Source: Scheffersomyces stipitis CBS 6054
Lineage: Eukaryota > Ascomycota > Pichiomycetes > Serinales > Debaryomycetaceae
Assembly (NCBI RefSeq): GCF_000209165.1
Contig: NC_009068.1
Location: forward strand, 3,038,001 to 3,102,000
Direction of reading: 5' to 3'
DNA: 64,000 nt
The stretch's first letter is position 1, and each line of letters starts with the position of its first letter. A program made the position numbers and the translations under genes. Positions 1 through 8,348 of the stretch are shown piece by piece. Below the pieces are notes generated by a model. The model did not search any database. It worked only from the letters and a program-made list of their open reading frames with translations, and was not told where the DNA came from.

Positions 1-78
1 TCTATGGTAGAGCAAATGGAGGATATAGTATTCATTTGTGAGAGCCGTAGTCTGCTCCGGAGAGATAAGCTCAAGCAT
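1..78 (-). CDS. RMP1: Probable RNase MRP subunit Rmp1, N-terminal fragment (runs off the left edge)
   Basis: An ATG on the minus strand at 78 opens a frame of 26 codons that stays open to the window edge. The peptide contains the string NEYYILHLLYHR. Rmp1 proteins begin with a short helix of the form E-Y-x-x-x-x-L-x-x-H-R followed by N-K-N-Q-H-R, and the visible part fits that pattern. Rmp1 is the protein found in RNase MRP but not RNase P, where it acts in pre-rRNA and mRNA cleavage in the nucleolus. The gene is divergent from ACL4, with 419 bp between the starts. Only 26 residues are visible, so the call rests on one short motif. Confidence 0.5.
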   Translation of the reverse strand, partial: MLELISPEQTTALTNEYYILHLLYHR

Positions 79-497
79 GGTAGATGTCTAAGGTACTCTT
101 CTACTTGGGGTTTGGGAAGTGTCAAGTCTGAAGTGAAATAAAGACGACTATTATCTGCTCGTTAAACCAACTGAAAAATCAGTAAGAGTCCGTGGGTGCG
201 AAATGTGAGAAATAACAACCAAGGAGAATCCTGGAGCAAAGAAATCAGTTTGGGGTGAGATAATAAGTAAAGTAATCCGAAACTGCAGCGACGATATCCA
301 TTAGCTTCTAACATTTACTTGAAAGCGTCCTGTTAAAGTTGTAGTAACCTCCACTGCCAGAGTCCTATAGTCATCTCGAACGTGATCCAGATCACGCGAT
401 TTTCTTCAAAAATTGTTTTTAGCGATGCTTTCTATTCACCTCTTCGCTATCCACAGACAACTAGTTCTACCCCAAAACACATCCCAAATCCCAATTA
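79..497. other. Divergent intergenic region, RMP1-like / ACL4
   Basis: This 419 bp contains no ORF or RNA gene that I can support. It is the shared promoter region of two divergent genes that both serve ribosome production. The part next to ACL4 carries an A/T tract followed by a GCGATG element, described separately. Confidence 0.6.
407..429 (+). promoter_or_regulatory. Degenerate RRPE plus PAC-like element upstream of ACL4
   Basis: CAAAAATTG at 407-415 resembles the RRPE element (consensus TGAAAAATTT). GCGATGCT at 422-429 matches the first six bases of PAC (GCGATGAG). The pair lies 70-90 bp upstream of the ACL4 start, where RRPE/PAC pairs usually sit in yeast ribosome-biogenesis genes. Both matches are imperfect, so function is inferred from position and gene class. 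Confidence 0.3.
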
Positions 498-1685
498 ATG
501 TCGATTCCAGAGCTCGTGGGCCAGGCTAGGGCTCTTTTGCAGACACTGCAGGCAGAAAAGGCTTTAGAGTTGCTCCAGCCTTCTCTCGAGTCACAGGCTC
601 AGAATGTCTCGTTTCTTCAGATCTATGGAGAGACTCTCTTGGAGAATAACGACTTAGAGACGGCATACGATGTTTTGGCTAGAGCATGTGAGCTTGATCC
701 AAGTGCAGAGGCTGGATCTGAGAAGTTCTTCTATTTGGGACAAATGGTAGGCGGTGCTCAAGGTCTCAATGCCTTGGACATTGGACTTACTAAGTTGAAG
801 AACCAATTGTCATTGGTGCAAAATGACGCAGGCGAAGATGATGCTGTCTTGATTGAATTGTCGAAATTGTATTCGACGAAGGATTCTTTGATTTCGTACT
901 TAATCAAGAAGTTGAATCAGGGAATATTTGCCGAGATCGAGATTTGGATGACAGACATGTGTATGGAGGAAGAGGCTGAATCTAAGTGCGACGAGCTCAT
1001 TGACTATTCCCTTTCTCTCGACGTCAACAACCCCGAGGCATTGTCCTTGTTATCATCAATTCGTATTTCTCAACAAAGAAATGACGATGCCAAAGAATCG
1101 TTGTTGAAGTCGTGGGACTTGTTTAGAGAAAAGAAGACAAGACTTGAAGAATCAGCCAATAAGATTCAATCTGGCAATGAAGCTTCCAACGAAGATGCTT
1201 TTGAAGTTGGCTTAGAATACGTAGAGTTGATCCAGCCCTTGTTGACATTAGCTCGTTTTGCCATAGAACTCGAGCTCTATGACACTGCTGCTACTATCGC
1301 TTCCAACACTCAGGATATCAACGAAAGCATCTTGGATGCATACTACTACGAAGCTCTAGCCTACTTGTTTAATGCCCGAAAGCTTTTCTCAGGAGAAACC
1401 ACAACTAACGAAGAAGACTACAGAGACATTGATATAAAGTTGCTTAAGAAATCAGCTTCTGCTGAAGTCAAGACCTTGTTGAACGAAGCCAAGAGTTCTT
1501 TGACTCAAGGATTCAAGATCATAAATACTGATGCTGTTGCTGAAGCAGACCCTGGCTTAGTTGAGCAAGTTCAGGAATTGTTGACCGCCTTGGGAGGTCC
1601 TGTAATGAGTGAGTTGATGCCGCAGAGAGGCGATGTTGAAGAAGAAAACTGGGAAGATGAAATCAACAGCGATGACGACAATTAG
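498..1685 (+). CDS. ACL4: Acl4-like TPR chaperone of ribosomal protein Rpl4
   Basis: The product is 395 aa and made of helical TPR-type repeats throughout (for example residues 4-70 and 160-200). It ends in a very acidic tail rich in E and D (DVEEENWEDEINSDDDN). Length, N-terminal TPR layout and acidic C-terminus fit S. cerevisiae Acl4 (YDR161W). Acl4 binds newly made Rpl4 (uL4) and escorts it to the nucleus for 60S assembly. The ATG at 498 is the first of the frame. The next plus-strand gene, CWC15, is also close to ACL4 in S. cerevisiae (YDR163W), which supports the call. The frame is intact. It ends tail-to-tail with the transcription factor gene, 245 bp apart. Confidence 0.88.
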   Translation: MSIPELVGQARALLQTLQAEKALELLQPSLESQAQNVSFLQIYGETLLENNDLETAYDVLARACELDPSAEAGSEKFFYLGQMVGGAQGLNALDIGLTKLKNQLSLVQNDAGEDDAVLIELSKLYSTKDSLISYLIKKLNQGIFAEIEIWMTDMCMEEEAESKCDELIDYSLSLDVNNPEALSLLSSIRISQQRNDDAKESLLKSWDLFREKKTRLEESANKIQSGNEASNEDAFEVGLEYVELIQPLLTLARFAIELELYDTAATIASNTQDINESILDAYYYEALAYLFNARKLFSGETTTNEEDYRDIDIKLLKKSASAEVKTLLNEAKSSLTQGFKIINTDAVAEADPGLVEQVQELLTALGGPVMSELMPQRGDVEEENWEDEINSDDDN

Positions 1686-1930
1686 AGTAAAATAGAGAGA
1701 AATTGTAAGCGACGATGTCAATTAGTGGTATATGAAAACCACTCCTACAATAAGAGCAACGATTCTTGTTGCTTAATCATGTACATTATAAAAGCTATAC
1801 CATCATTATTCATAGAATCGTAAGGATACAATAGAAAAGGTATTTGAAGAATTGAAATCATTTTTGTAGTCTAATGCATTAAGGCTGAAAGTCAACCTTC
1901 AAGAGTTCGTAATTTGGTGTGATTGTCCGT

Positions 1931-4828
1931 TTACTTCAACAAATTGATGACATTGGGAACATCCTTGAAGAAGTCGTTGTTGAAAATGTCGATCTGCATC
2001 AGTTCGAAGTATTGGTCATATTGGTTGGCGTCACTCAGATTCATCAGATTAGGACTGAAGGAAGAGTCTGTTTGCATGTAGGGTGTAGTTCCATTGGTGC
2101 TTGCTACATAGGCATTTAACTCCGTCAGGGTCTGTGAAGGTGGTTGCAACATATTTCTGATAGAAGGAATAGCATCTGATTTAGGAACTGGACTTGAGAC
2201 TGGTTGTGGCAATGCCAGTTTGACCCAGTCGCTTCTCAGCTCCATCTTTTGCTTCTTCTTCGAAGTTCCAGCCGCTGATGCTGCCTTGGCCCTTTGTCTA
2301 CGTTTTCTACTCTTAGACTTGGAGTCCAACGTGTTGGTGAAATCTCTGGTCAATCTACAGATTTCATCAACCACCCACCAGGTCAGTGAGAACTTTTCCA
2401 ACTCGTTGATGTAGTCTTTGAATTCAAACGGATCTTGGTACACTTTATATTCCTCATATTCACCATCCTTGAGACACATTCTCGCCTTCTTCTTGAGAGC
2501 AACAGCCATGGCCAAAGACATGCACCATGGAACCATCGGAATATTGATGACAAACTCGTCCTTCATCTGAACAAGATACCACAAAATATTCAGCGAGGCT
2601 CTAAGTGCTACAGCTTCTGGAATATGGTTAGGTATCTGAGGGTTATCGTACTTGGCCTTCTGCGAAGCTAAGATAATGACATTGTTCACCACTCTTGTCA
2701 TGAAATGAATGGTATTTCCTACGTAGTCGGTGAAGGGATTATCACCAACTCTGGAAGCTACCGGATACATGGAATCGTAGGCAACCCTATTTCTAGAGCG
2801 TTCCTTATCGCAAAGCTCAAATTCAATTCGCTGGAATTCATCCGTGTCAAACATCTTGTATCTGACCATGTTATTGTTCAAGTTGTTTGTTCCTATGACG
2901 TTGTTGTTGTTGAAGGGCTGAAAGATTGCAAAAAACATGTTTTCAAGCGAACGTGCAAGCTGTACCATCTTCAACAAGTTGATATTGTTGTAGGGAAGAT
3001 CGACATTGAAATCCTCTTGTCTAATAAAGACAGGACGGGCATTTACGAGACCGTTGAAGCGATCAAAGATGTAGCAGCACCACCACAAATTGGAAGAATA
3101 CTCAACTTTCAGAGGCTCAGCATTCAACAGAAGTCTCTTCATGTGGATACCAATAGAAGTCGCCAAGTTAATTGCATCTGTGAGATCGTGGGAAGAGTTT
3201 TCACATCCCAACTTGTCATAGTTGAAATGGGTCGAAAGAACAAGCGATACCACTAAACGTGAAAACTTGTCTTCGTCTCCTAACTGAGGAAGTATAAGCA
3301 AAATTTGCCTGATTTTGTATTCTAATTCAGACATAAATGAGACGAGATCTTCATTGAATTGCTGCTGCGACATGTCAGACATGACTTGTCCGTGCCGATG
3401 GAGAGTACCACGCAAAAATACCTTCTTAAGAATTGACTCTGCCATTTTATCCCTCAGAATGGCTAGCACCACAACGTAGATCAAAACATTTTGTGCCTTG
3501 TTGTTGCGGTAATCGTCCCAGAAGCCATTTTCATGAACCAAAGGAAAGATGGAGTTCAACTTATAAAAGTACAACTCTATAAGTTGACGTACTTCGTCGC
3601 TTTCAAACGGGTATGCTGGAGATTCTAAAGTGAACGCATTTATCAGCAAGAGGAAGTTGTAGACATTTTCGTTACGGATGTAGAACTCCTTGAAAGTACC
3701 ACTCCCAAAGTTCTTGAGCTTGTAGGATTTGCCTTCTACGCCTTCCTTGGTGTTCTGATTTTCTTTAGTAGTCTTCACGTAGACTCCAGACTCATGCCAG
3801 ATGGTCTGGTCGTCTGACATGGCAATAATTACCTTAGGATGACCGTGGAAAAGATATTGATAGTTCGAGCCCAGATCATTGCCCAGTACATTGAAGTTGA
3901 AAGTCTGCTTAAGGTACTGTGGAGTAATGGTCTTCATATTGATTCTCTGAGGACGATTGAAAACTTCACCGTTGGCAATATCGTTTCCATTGCTGATACT
4001 ACTATGATGGCTATTGCCGGTATTCGTATGATTGGGCGACTGCTTGATTTCAGACATGCTCTTTGATTTTGGGTACACGGGCAGAGGCACAAATTCTACC
4101 GCCTGTTGCGGAAACGAACCAACGTGCGAATTGCGCTTAGAGACTTTCATATTGGTAGTAGCAGTACCATTTTCAATGGTAGTATTGTTACCTGTAAGAG
4201 CAGCAGCGTTGGAAGTGTTACTGTTGCCGTTCATGGGGACCGTAGCCGAACTGATGTCTACTGCTGATGTGATGGTGTCGGAATGGATGGAAGTATTCTG
4301 CACAAGAGTCCTGTTCTCAGAAATCGATTCAATCGGGATGGGAAGATGGTGTTGGCCATTGGAGAGGATATTGCTATTATTGCTAGTATGGCTGTTAATG
4401 TTATTGGTATTGTTGTTATTGTTAATATTGTAATTGTTGATGTTGTTACTGTTGAGATTATCTTGAATTTGACTACCAATGTAGTTTTGGTTATGGGTCT
4501 GGGTCTGGGTCTGGATCTGATTTTGGTTTATATCTTGGTGTATATCGTGACTTTGGCTTATTTCGTCAATATTTCCCAATTCATTCTTAATCGTGGACTG
4601 AATCTGAATTTGCTGGTTTTGGTTTTGGTCCGGAGTCTGGCTCTGTACGGCCTGCTGCTTCGCAAGCGAACAAGTCCATTTGTTCTTGCGGCAATTCACA
4701 CATCCCAAGGACTCGTAGTCGGTGGAAGTGATCTGACACTTGACTCTCTTCACACGGCAGTTCTGACAGCACTTGAACGTGCGCTTGCGCGTCTTGTAGT
4801 TCGAGTCGAACGCGGGGAAAACGAACAT
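1931..4828 (-). CDS. Zn2Cys6 fungal-specific transcription factor, 965 aa
   Basis: An N-terminal binuclear zinc cluster is complete at residues 21-53 (C21-x2-C24-x6-C31-x11-C43-x2-C46-x6-C53), with the basic segment RVKRVKC between cysteines. A long low-complexity Q/N/T/S-rich linker follows (about 60-230). Then comes a helical fungal_trans-type middle domain, starting around 'ESDEVRQLIELYFYKLNSIF' (about 410) and running to about 780. A short K/R-rich stretch (KSRKRRQRAK, near 845) may be a second nuclear signal. The protein should bind CGG-type triplets in the nucleus. I do not recognise the family member and give no symbol. The 11-residue third loop is at the long end for this class. The gene has a 2.7 kb upstream region, typical of a tightly regulated factor. 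In S. cerevisiae NBP2 occupies the position between ACL4 and CWC15. Confidence 0.9.
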   Translation of the reverse strand: MFVFPAFDSNYKTRKRTFKCCQNCRVKRVKCQITSTDYESLGCVNCRKNKWTCSLAKQQAVQSQTPDQNQNQQIQIQSTIKNELGNIDEISQSHDIHQDINQNQIQTQTQTHNQNYIGSQIQDNLNSNNINNYNINNNNNTNNINSHTSNNSNILSNGQHHLPIPIESISENRTLVQNTSIHSDTITSAVDISSATVPMNGNSNTSNAAALTGNNTTIENGTATTNMKVSKRNSHVGSFPQQAVEFVPLPVYPKSKSMSEIKQSPNHTNTGNSHHSSISNGNDIANGEVFNRPQRINMKTITPQYLKQTFNFNVLGNDLGSNYQYLFHGHPKVIIAMSDDQTIWHESGVYVKTTKENQNTKEGVEGKSYKLKNFGSGTFKEFYIRNENVYNFLLLINAFTLESPAYPFESDEVRQLIELYFYKLNSIFPLVHENGFWDDYRNNKAQNVLIYVVVLAILRDKMAESILKKVFLRGTLHRHGQVMSDMSQQQFNEDLVSFMSELEYKIRQILLILPQLGDEDKFSRLVVSLVLSTHFNYDKLGCENSSHDLTDAINLATSIGIHMKRLLLNAEPLKVEYSSNLWWCCYIFDRFNGLVNARPVFIRQEDFNVDLPYNNINLLKMVQLARSLENMFFAIFQPFNNNNVIGTNNLNNNMVRYKMFDTDEFQRIEFELCDKERSRNRVAYDSMYPVASRVGDNPFTDYVGNTIHFMTRVVNNVIILASQKAKYDNPQIPNHIPEAVALRASLNILWYLVQMKDEFVINIPMVPWCMSLAMAVALKKKARMCLKDGEYEEYKVYQDPFEFKDYINELEKFSLTWWVVDEICRLTRDFTNTLDSKSKSRKRRQRAKAASAAGTSKKKQKMELRSDWVKLALPQPVSSPVPKSDAIPSIRNMLQPPSQTLTELNAYVASTNGTTPYMQTDSSFSPNLMNLSDANQYDQYFELMQIDIFNNDFFKDVPNVINLLK

Positions 4829-5048
4829 GAAGACGGATAAGAAGGGCTTGAAGTTCAGACACGTCGAGATTCACTAGGAAACTTAAGTTGGCAGTCCATA
4901 AATTTACAATTACTTAAGAAGGTCCAGTGGGTTTGTATATATACTGGTTCCAAGTACAGGCCAAAAAGATTCTAAGTCCAAGAACATTTTTTTCCAAGTC
5001 AGGCATTTCTGTCTGATGTCTGACAGACCGCACCACAAAAATAACCGG

Positions 5049-5061
5049 CCGCATATTGCGG
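5049..5061. promoter_or_regulatory. CCGC-N5-GCGG palindrome, candidate Zn2Cys6 binding site
   Basis: CCGCATATTGCGG is a perfect GC-tipped palindrome holding CCG and CGG triplets, about 220 bp upstream of the Zn2Cys6 gene start. Zn2Cys6 dimers bind paired CGG triplets, so autoregulation is possible. Only sequence symmetry and location support this. Confidence 0.3.
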
Positions 5062-6001
5062 TGGATTTCATAAAATAAACCTCCCTTAAAACGAAACCTG
5101 TCGGAAAATTTACTAGAGCCATATGCTTAATCGTGTTTAGCCCCCTCAGACCTGGATATCTCGGCTGAGAATACAATAAGCCGCTCTTCCACAAGATTTC
5201 CCGGTCAGATATTGCGTCTGCTGTTGAAAATACGATTCAGTTGCAAAATACACGAGCCATACCACCAGAACGGATCCGTCTGATCCTGATTCTGATTCTG
5301 ATTCTGATTCTGATTCTTGCGGAACCGGAGAAGGGTGCCTAACTTTGGTGGTATTAAAGGTGTGATTGGTTTAGGATAGGCAATATAAATATTCAACACA
5401 TTGCTGTAGTTACAGATGCCCGAAACAAGTGGTTTGAAAGAATCCAATTCATTTAGTGAACACAATCTACAAAATGGTACAAACGCAGAATATATTACCT
5501 ACATGTGTCGAGAGCATTCTGTCTGAACAGGTTTGAAATGGTTTCCTGAGATTTCTACACTATAGTGATGGAATCTCAACGACCTCGGTCCAACTCCTCC
5601 GGTTAATTGCAACTGGTTTTGCTACTATTTAATGAGAACAGAATTACACTTTCGGATGAATTAAAAGACCCGACTCGGCTTTTTGAGACAGTGAAATCTG
5701 CGCCCGGTGGTTGCAACTTTCAGATAGAGTGTACCATCACCAGTTTGCTCTGGTGAATCTGTTTGCAGTTTCTTCAATTTCAAAGCCGTCACATATTTTG
5801 TCTGATTGGGGAATCCAGTTGCAACTTGGCTAACTTATTTTGCCAGAAGAGCATGCCATTTGAAACTGGCTCATCTGTTCGAATGAAGGTGTATTTCTTC
5901 AAAGCAAGTTCACTCTCTCTAGAATGAGGAGATATTCCGGTAAGACAGGCGAATCTAAATCCTTTGGCTACAGTTTAAGGGAGGTTTAGTTATGAAATGC
6001 A
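5062..6001. repeat. Inverted repeat pair about 28-31 nt, 880 bp apart
   Basis: The left arm (5062-5092) and the reverse complement of the right arm (5973-6001) both read T-G-x-ATTTCATAA, then one or three variable bases, then TAAACCTCCCTTAAA. That is about 27 matching positions with one mismatch near each end and a small gap. The arms face each other like terminal repeats. I see no coding frame between them and no obvious target duplication. This could be a non-autonomous DNA element remnant or two copies of a regulatory module. Confidence 0.45.
5286..5315 (+). repeat. Hexamer microsatellite (CTGATT)5
   Basis: Five perfect head-to-tail copies of CTGATT lie in non-coding DNA upstream of the transcription factor gene. 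On the minus strand the unit reads AATCAG. Confidence 0.9.
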
Positions 6002-7504
6002 TTAGCGCTGCAAAGGTACCTACCGTCCGAGTGGGAATTCACTGTCTCAGTTCAGAAGCAGACACCGAAAAGTACAATCCTAGAAATGCGCTTAACTCAG
6101 ACACGAACTCAGACAATAATTAAGACAATCTCACACTTCTACAGTCAGACTCAGTCAGACACAGATTTAGTGTCGCTTCTTCGGTCTTGGACGGACCGAC
6201 AGTCTCTATCAGGTGATGCTGTGGAGTTTGTTCGAGTGAGGAGCCCTTGATAAAACGAATCGGAAAATTTTTTCCACCACGGGAGAAATTCCTATTTCGG
6301 AAATAATAATCTCATATTTTTTGCAACAACCACAAATAGAGCTCTGGGACTCTGGGGTAACTGGTAGCGCGCGCCCAATTCGGCAATCACTCCGCAAACT
6401 GTGGACATAATTACTAGTGTTGCCAGGGAAGCGTTACCCGATTCGGAATCAGTTTCTCGTACCTGTGCAAAATTTTATAGACACTTGCTTGTCGATCTGG
6501 AAGTTTTGTGTCATTTCATCCACAGCGAGGAGGCAATAGTGGGGAGTTCTCCAGCCACTGCTCATTTATCACTAATTTTTGCCCCAACTTTATCAATTCT
6601 GTCTTAAATTGTTGGACCGTTGGCAGACAGAAATGTCTGAATTGTGGCAGTGGGCGTATGCGATAAGATAGACAGAAATCAGGACATTTCTGTTGCAGTT
6701 TGTGTCTGATTGGGGTCTGGAGCTCTTCCACTCGGCTGGAAGTGTCAGGTCCCGATCTTGGAACGGGCTGCTTGGGTGCTAACAATTATTCTGTTAGAGG
6801 AGGTTTGGCTTGCGAAGTGCACAATTTTCCATTTGCTCAAAAGGTTTACTGGATGTCTCTTCTCTGGTTGGCCCGTATCGGCTTCTTGGGCTTCAATTTT
6901 GTTACTCCACAGCGGAAGACATTTGAAATCCCTGCCGTCGATTCTGCTTTACGGATCCCCCCTTCTTCTGGACGCTTCCCCACTATTATGAACTGTTGGA
7001 CCTGCAATCGAACAGGAGATGTCACCAGAAATGTGGTTCGTGTGCAGGCTGGTGGAGCCTTGCACAGATAAGGGAATGGAGATGGGGTACAAGCAGGATA
7101 GGAGCAATTGTTTCCTTTGGGACGCGGCTGAACTGTCTGGAGTAAATATACGACTCGAGGTGGTGGCATTTTTCCAGAATTACAGCTCTATAATGTGACA
7201 GTTGTGCTTATGGTGTTAGCCAGAAGTTTTCAACTCCAGCTAGCTAAATTTATTTATCCTCTATGCAGAACTCATCACATCATCTCAATAGTGAAGAACA
7301 AATAGAAATCTGAGAACACCAAAGGAAGGGCAACAGAAGCAACTACTCTGTGCCACGTCGTATCCAGACTGTTCAGTTCTATTATTATTTTATCAGCAGT
7401 CCAGGTCTATTATCGGACGCGTAACGATATCCGACAATTTAGAGCCGAGTCCCAAGTTTTTACGTCCCAGCAATATATTCAATAACTAATACGAGCAGCT
7501 GCAA

Positions 7505-8242
7505 ATGACTACCAACCACCGCCCAACGTTGGAGTCCAAGCGAGGGAAAGTCAACAGTATTACCGATACAATCTCACATTCGAGAGCTTTACCTCAGCAA
7601 ACGACATTGAAATACAGAGAAGATGGGAGTAAAGTAGAGCACAAGAAAGGAAAGCGAGCTCTCGAAGAGTTGAAGACCGAATTGTTGATTAGAGAGGGTC
7701 GATTGCCAGAACTTTCTGAAAATGATCACATTTCAAAGAGAATAAAGCTAAAGGAAAATCATGAAAACTTACAAATTAAAGAAACTGAAGAAGGAAACAA
7801 TGACATTGGGATAGATGATGACAACGAAGATAAAATTGACAACAAAAGTGACGAAGATGGCGACGTAAGCAATGATAATGAAGGTGACGATATTGATAGT
7901 TACAGCGGGCTGGAAGATTCTGAATCAGATGACGAAGGTGATTCGGAGGATGAGACAGAACTTCTTCTTGCGGAGTTAGCCAAGATTCGACAGGAAAGAC
8001 AAGAGGAGAAGGAAAGAGTCGAAGAACAAGCGAAGATAGACAGAGCATTACTGTCGAATCCATTGGTGTCAGTAAAAAGCGAAGACAAAGACAAAATAGA
8101 AGAAGCGCCGAAAAAGAAAAGCTGGAGACTGACTACTACCTTCAGCAATAGACCCAACAAAGTTTCGGAACAGGATACATATACAAACGATACACTTAGA
8201 TCTAAGCACCACCAAAACTTCCTTAACAAATTCGTTAGATAG
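7505..8242 (+). CDS. CWC15: Spliceosome (NineTeen complex-associated) protein Cwc15
   Basis: The 245-aa product has the two conserved ends of the Cwf15/Cwc15 family. The N-terminus has T-x-x-H-R-P-T-x-E-x-x-R-G-K followed by SRALPQQTTLKYRE. The C-terminus has a W-R-x-T-T-x-F followed by N-D-T-L-R-S-K-H-H-Q-N-F-L-N-K-F-V-R. Between them lies an acidic low-complexity region (residues about 85-160) and a charged helix. Cwc15 joins the Prp19-associated complex and helps stabilise the active spliceosome. The ATG at 7505 gives the family's usual start. The stop is 106 bp from the convergent SPA2 stop. Confidence 0.93.
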   Translation: MTTNHRPTLESKRGKVNSITDTISHSRALPQQTTLKYREDGSKVEHKKGKRALEELKTELLIREGRLPELSENDHISKRIKLKENHENLQIKETEEGNNDIGIDDDNEDKIDNKSDEDGDVSNDNEGDDIDSYSGLEDSESDDEGDSEDETELLLAELAKIRQERQEEKERVEEQAKIDRALLSNPLVSVKSEDKDKIEEAPKKKSWRLTTTFSNRPNKVSEQDTYTNDTLRSKHHQNFLNKFVR

Positions 8243-8348
8243 TACAGGTAAACAACATTGCGACGAATATATATAGATTAAGTTAATGGCAAGACTAATA
8301 ATACGAATGTAGAAGTAAGCTAATTAGATGAGATATATGAAAGAAGGA

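Larger units (their letters stand above)
4829..7504. other. Long divergent intergenic region, transcription factor / CWC15
   Basis: This 2.68 kb has no convincing gene. The longest frames (for example 6700-7071 plus) start at non-ATG codons or look like random translation. It does hold short degenerate repeats: many TCTGTCTGA / TCAGACA words in both orientations (near 4997-5030, 5520, 5798, 6100-6165, 6627-6715), a 12-mer GTCTGATTGGGG at about 5800 and again at about 6704, and TTGCAACTGG / CCAGTTGCAA in opposite orientations (about 5608 and 5815). A hexamer microsatellite and a 28-nt inverted repeat pair are listed separately. It may be a very long promoter for the transcription factor, or decayed mobile DNA. 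Confidence 0.6.

Noticed and set aside
6516..7169. Overlapping frames on both strands upstream of CWC15
   Set aside because: Random-looking translations, several with non-ATG starts.
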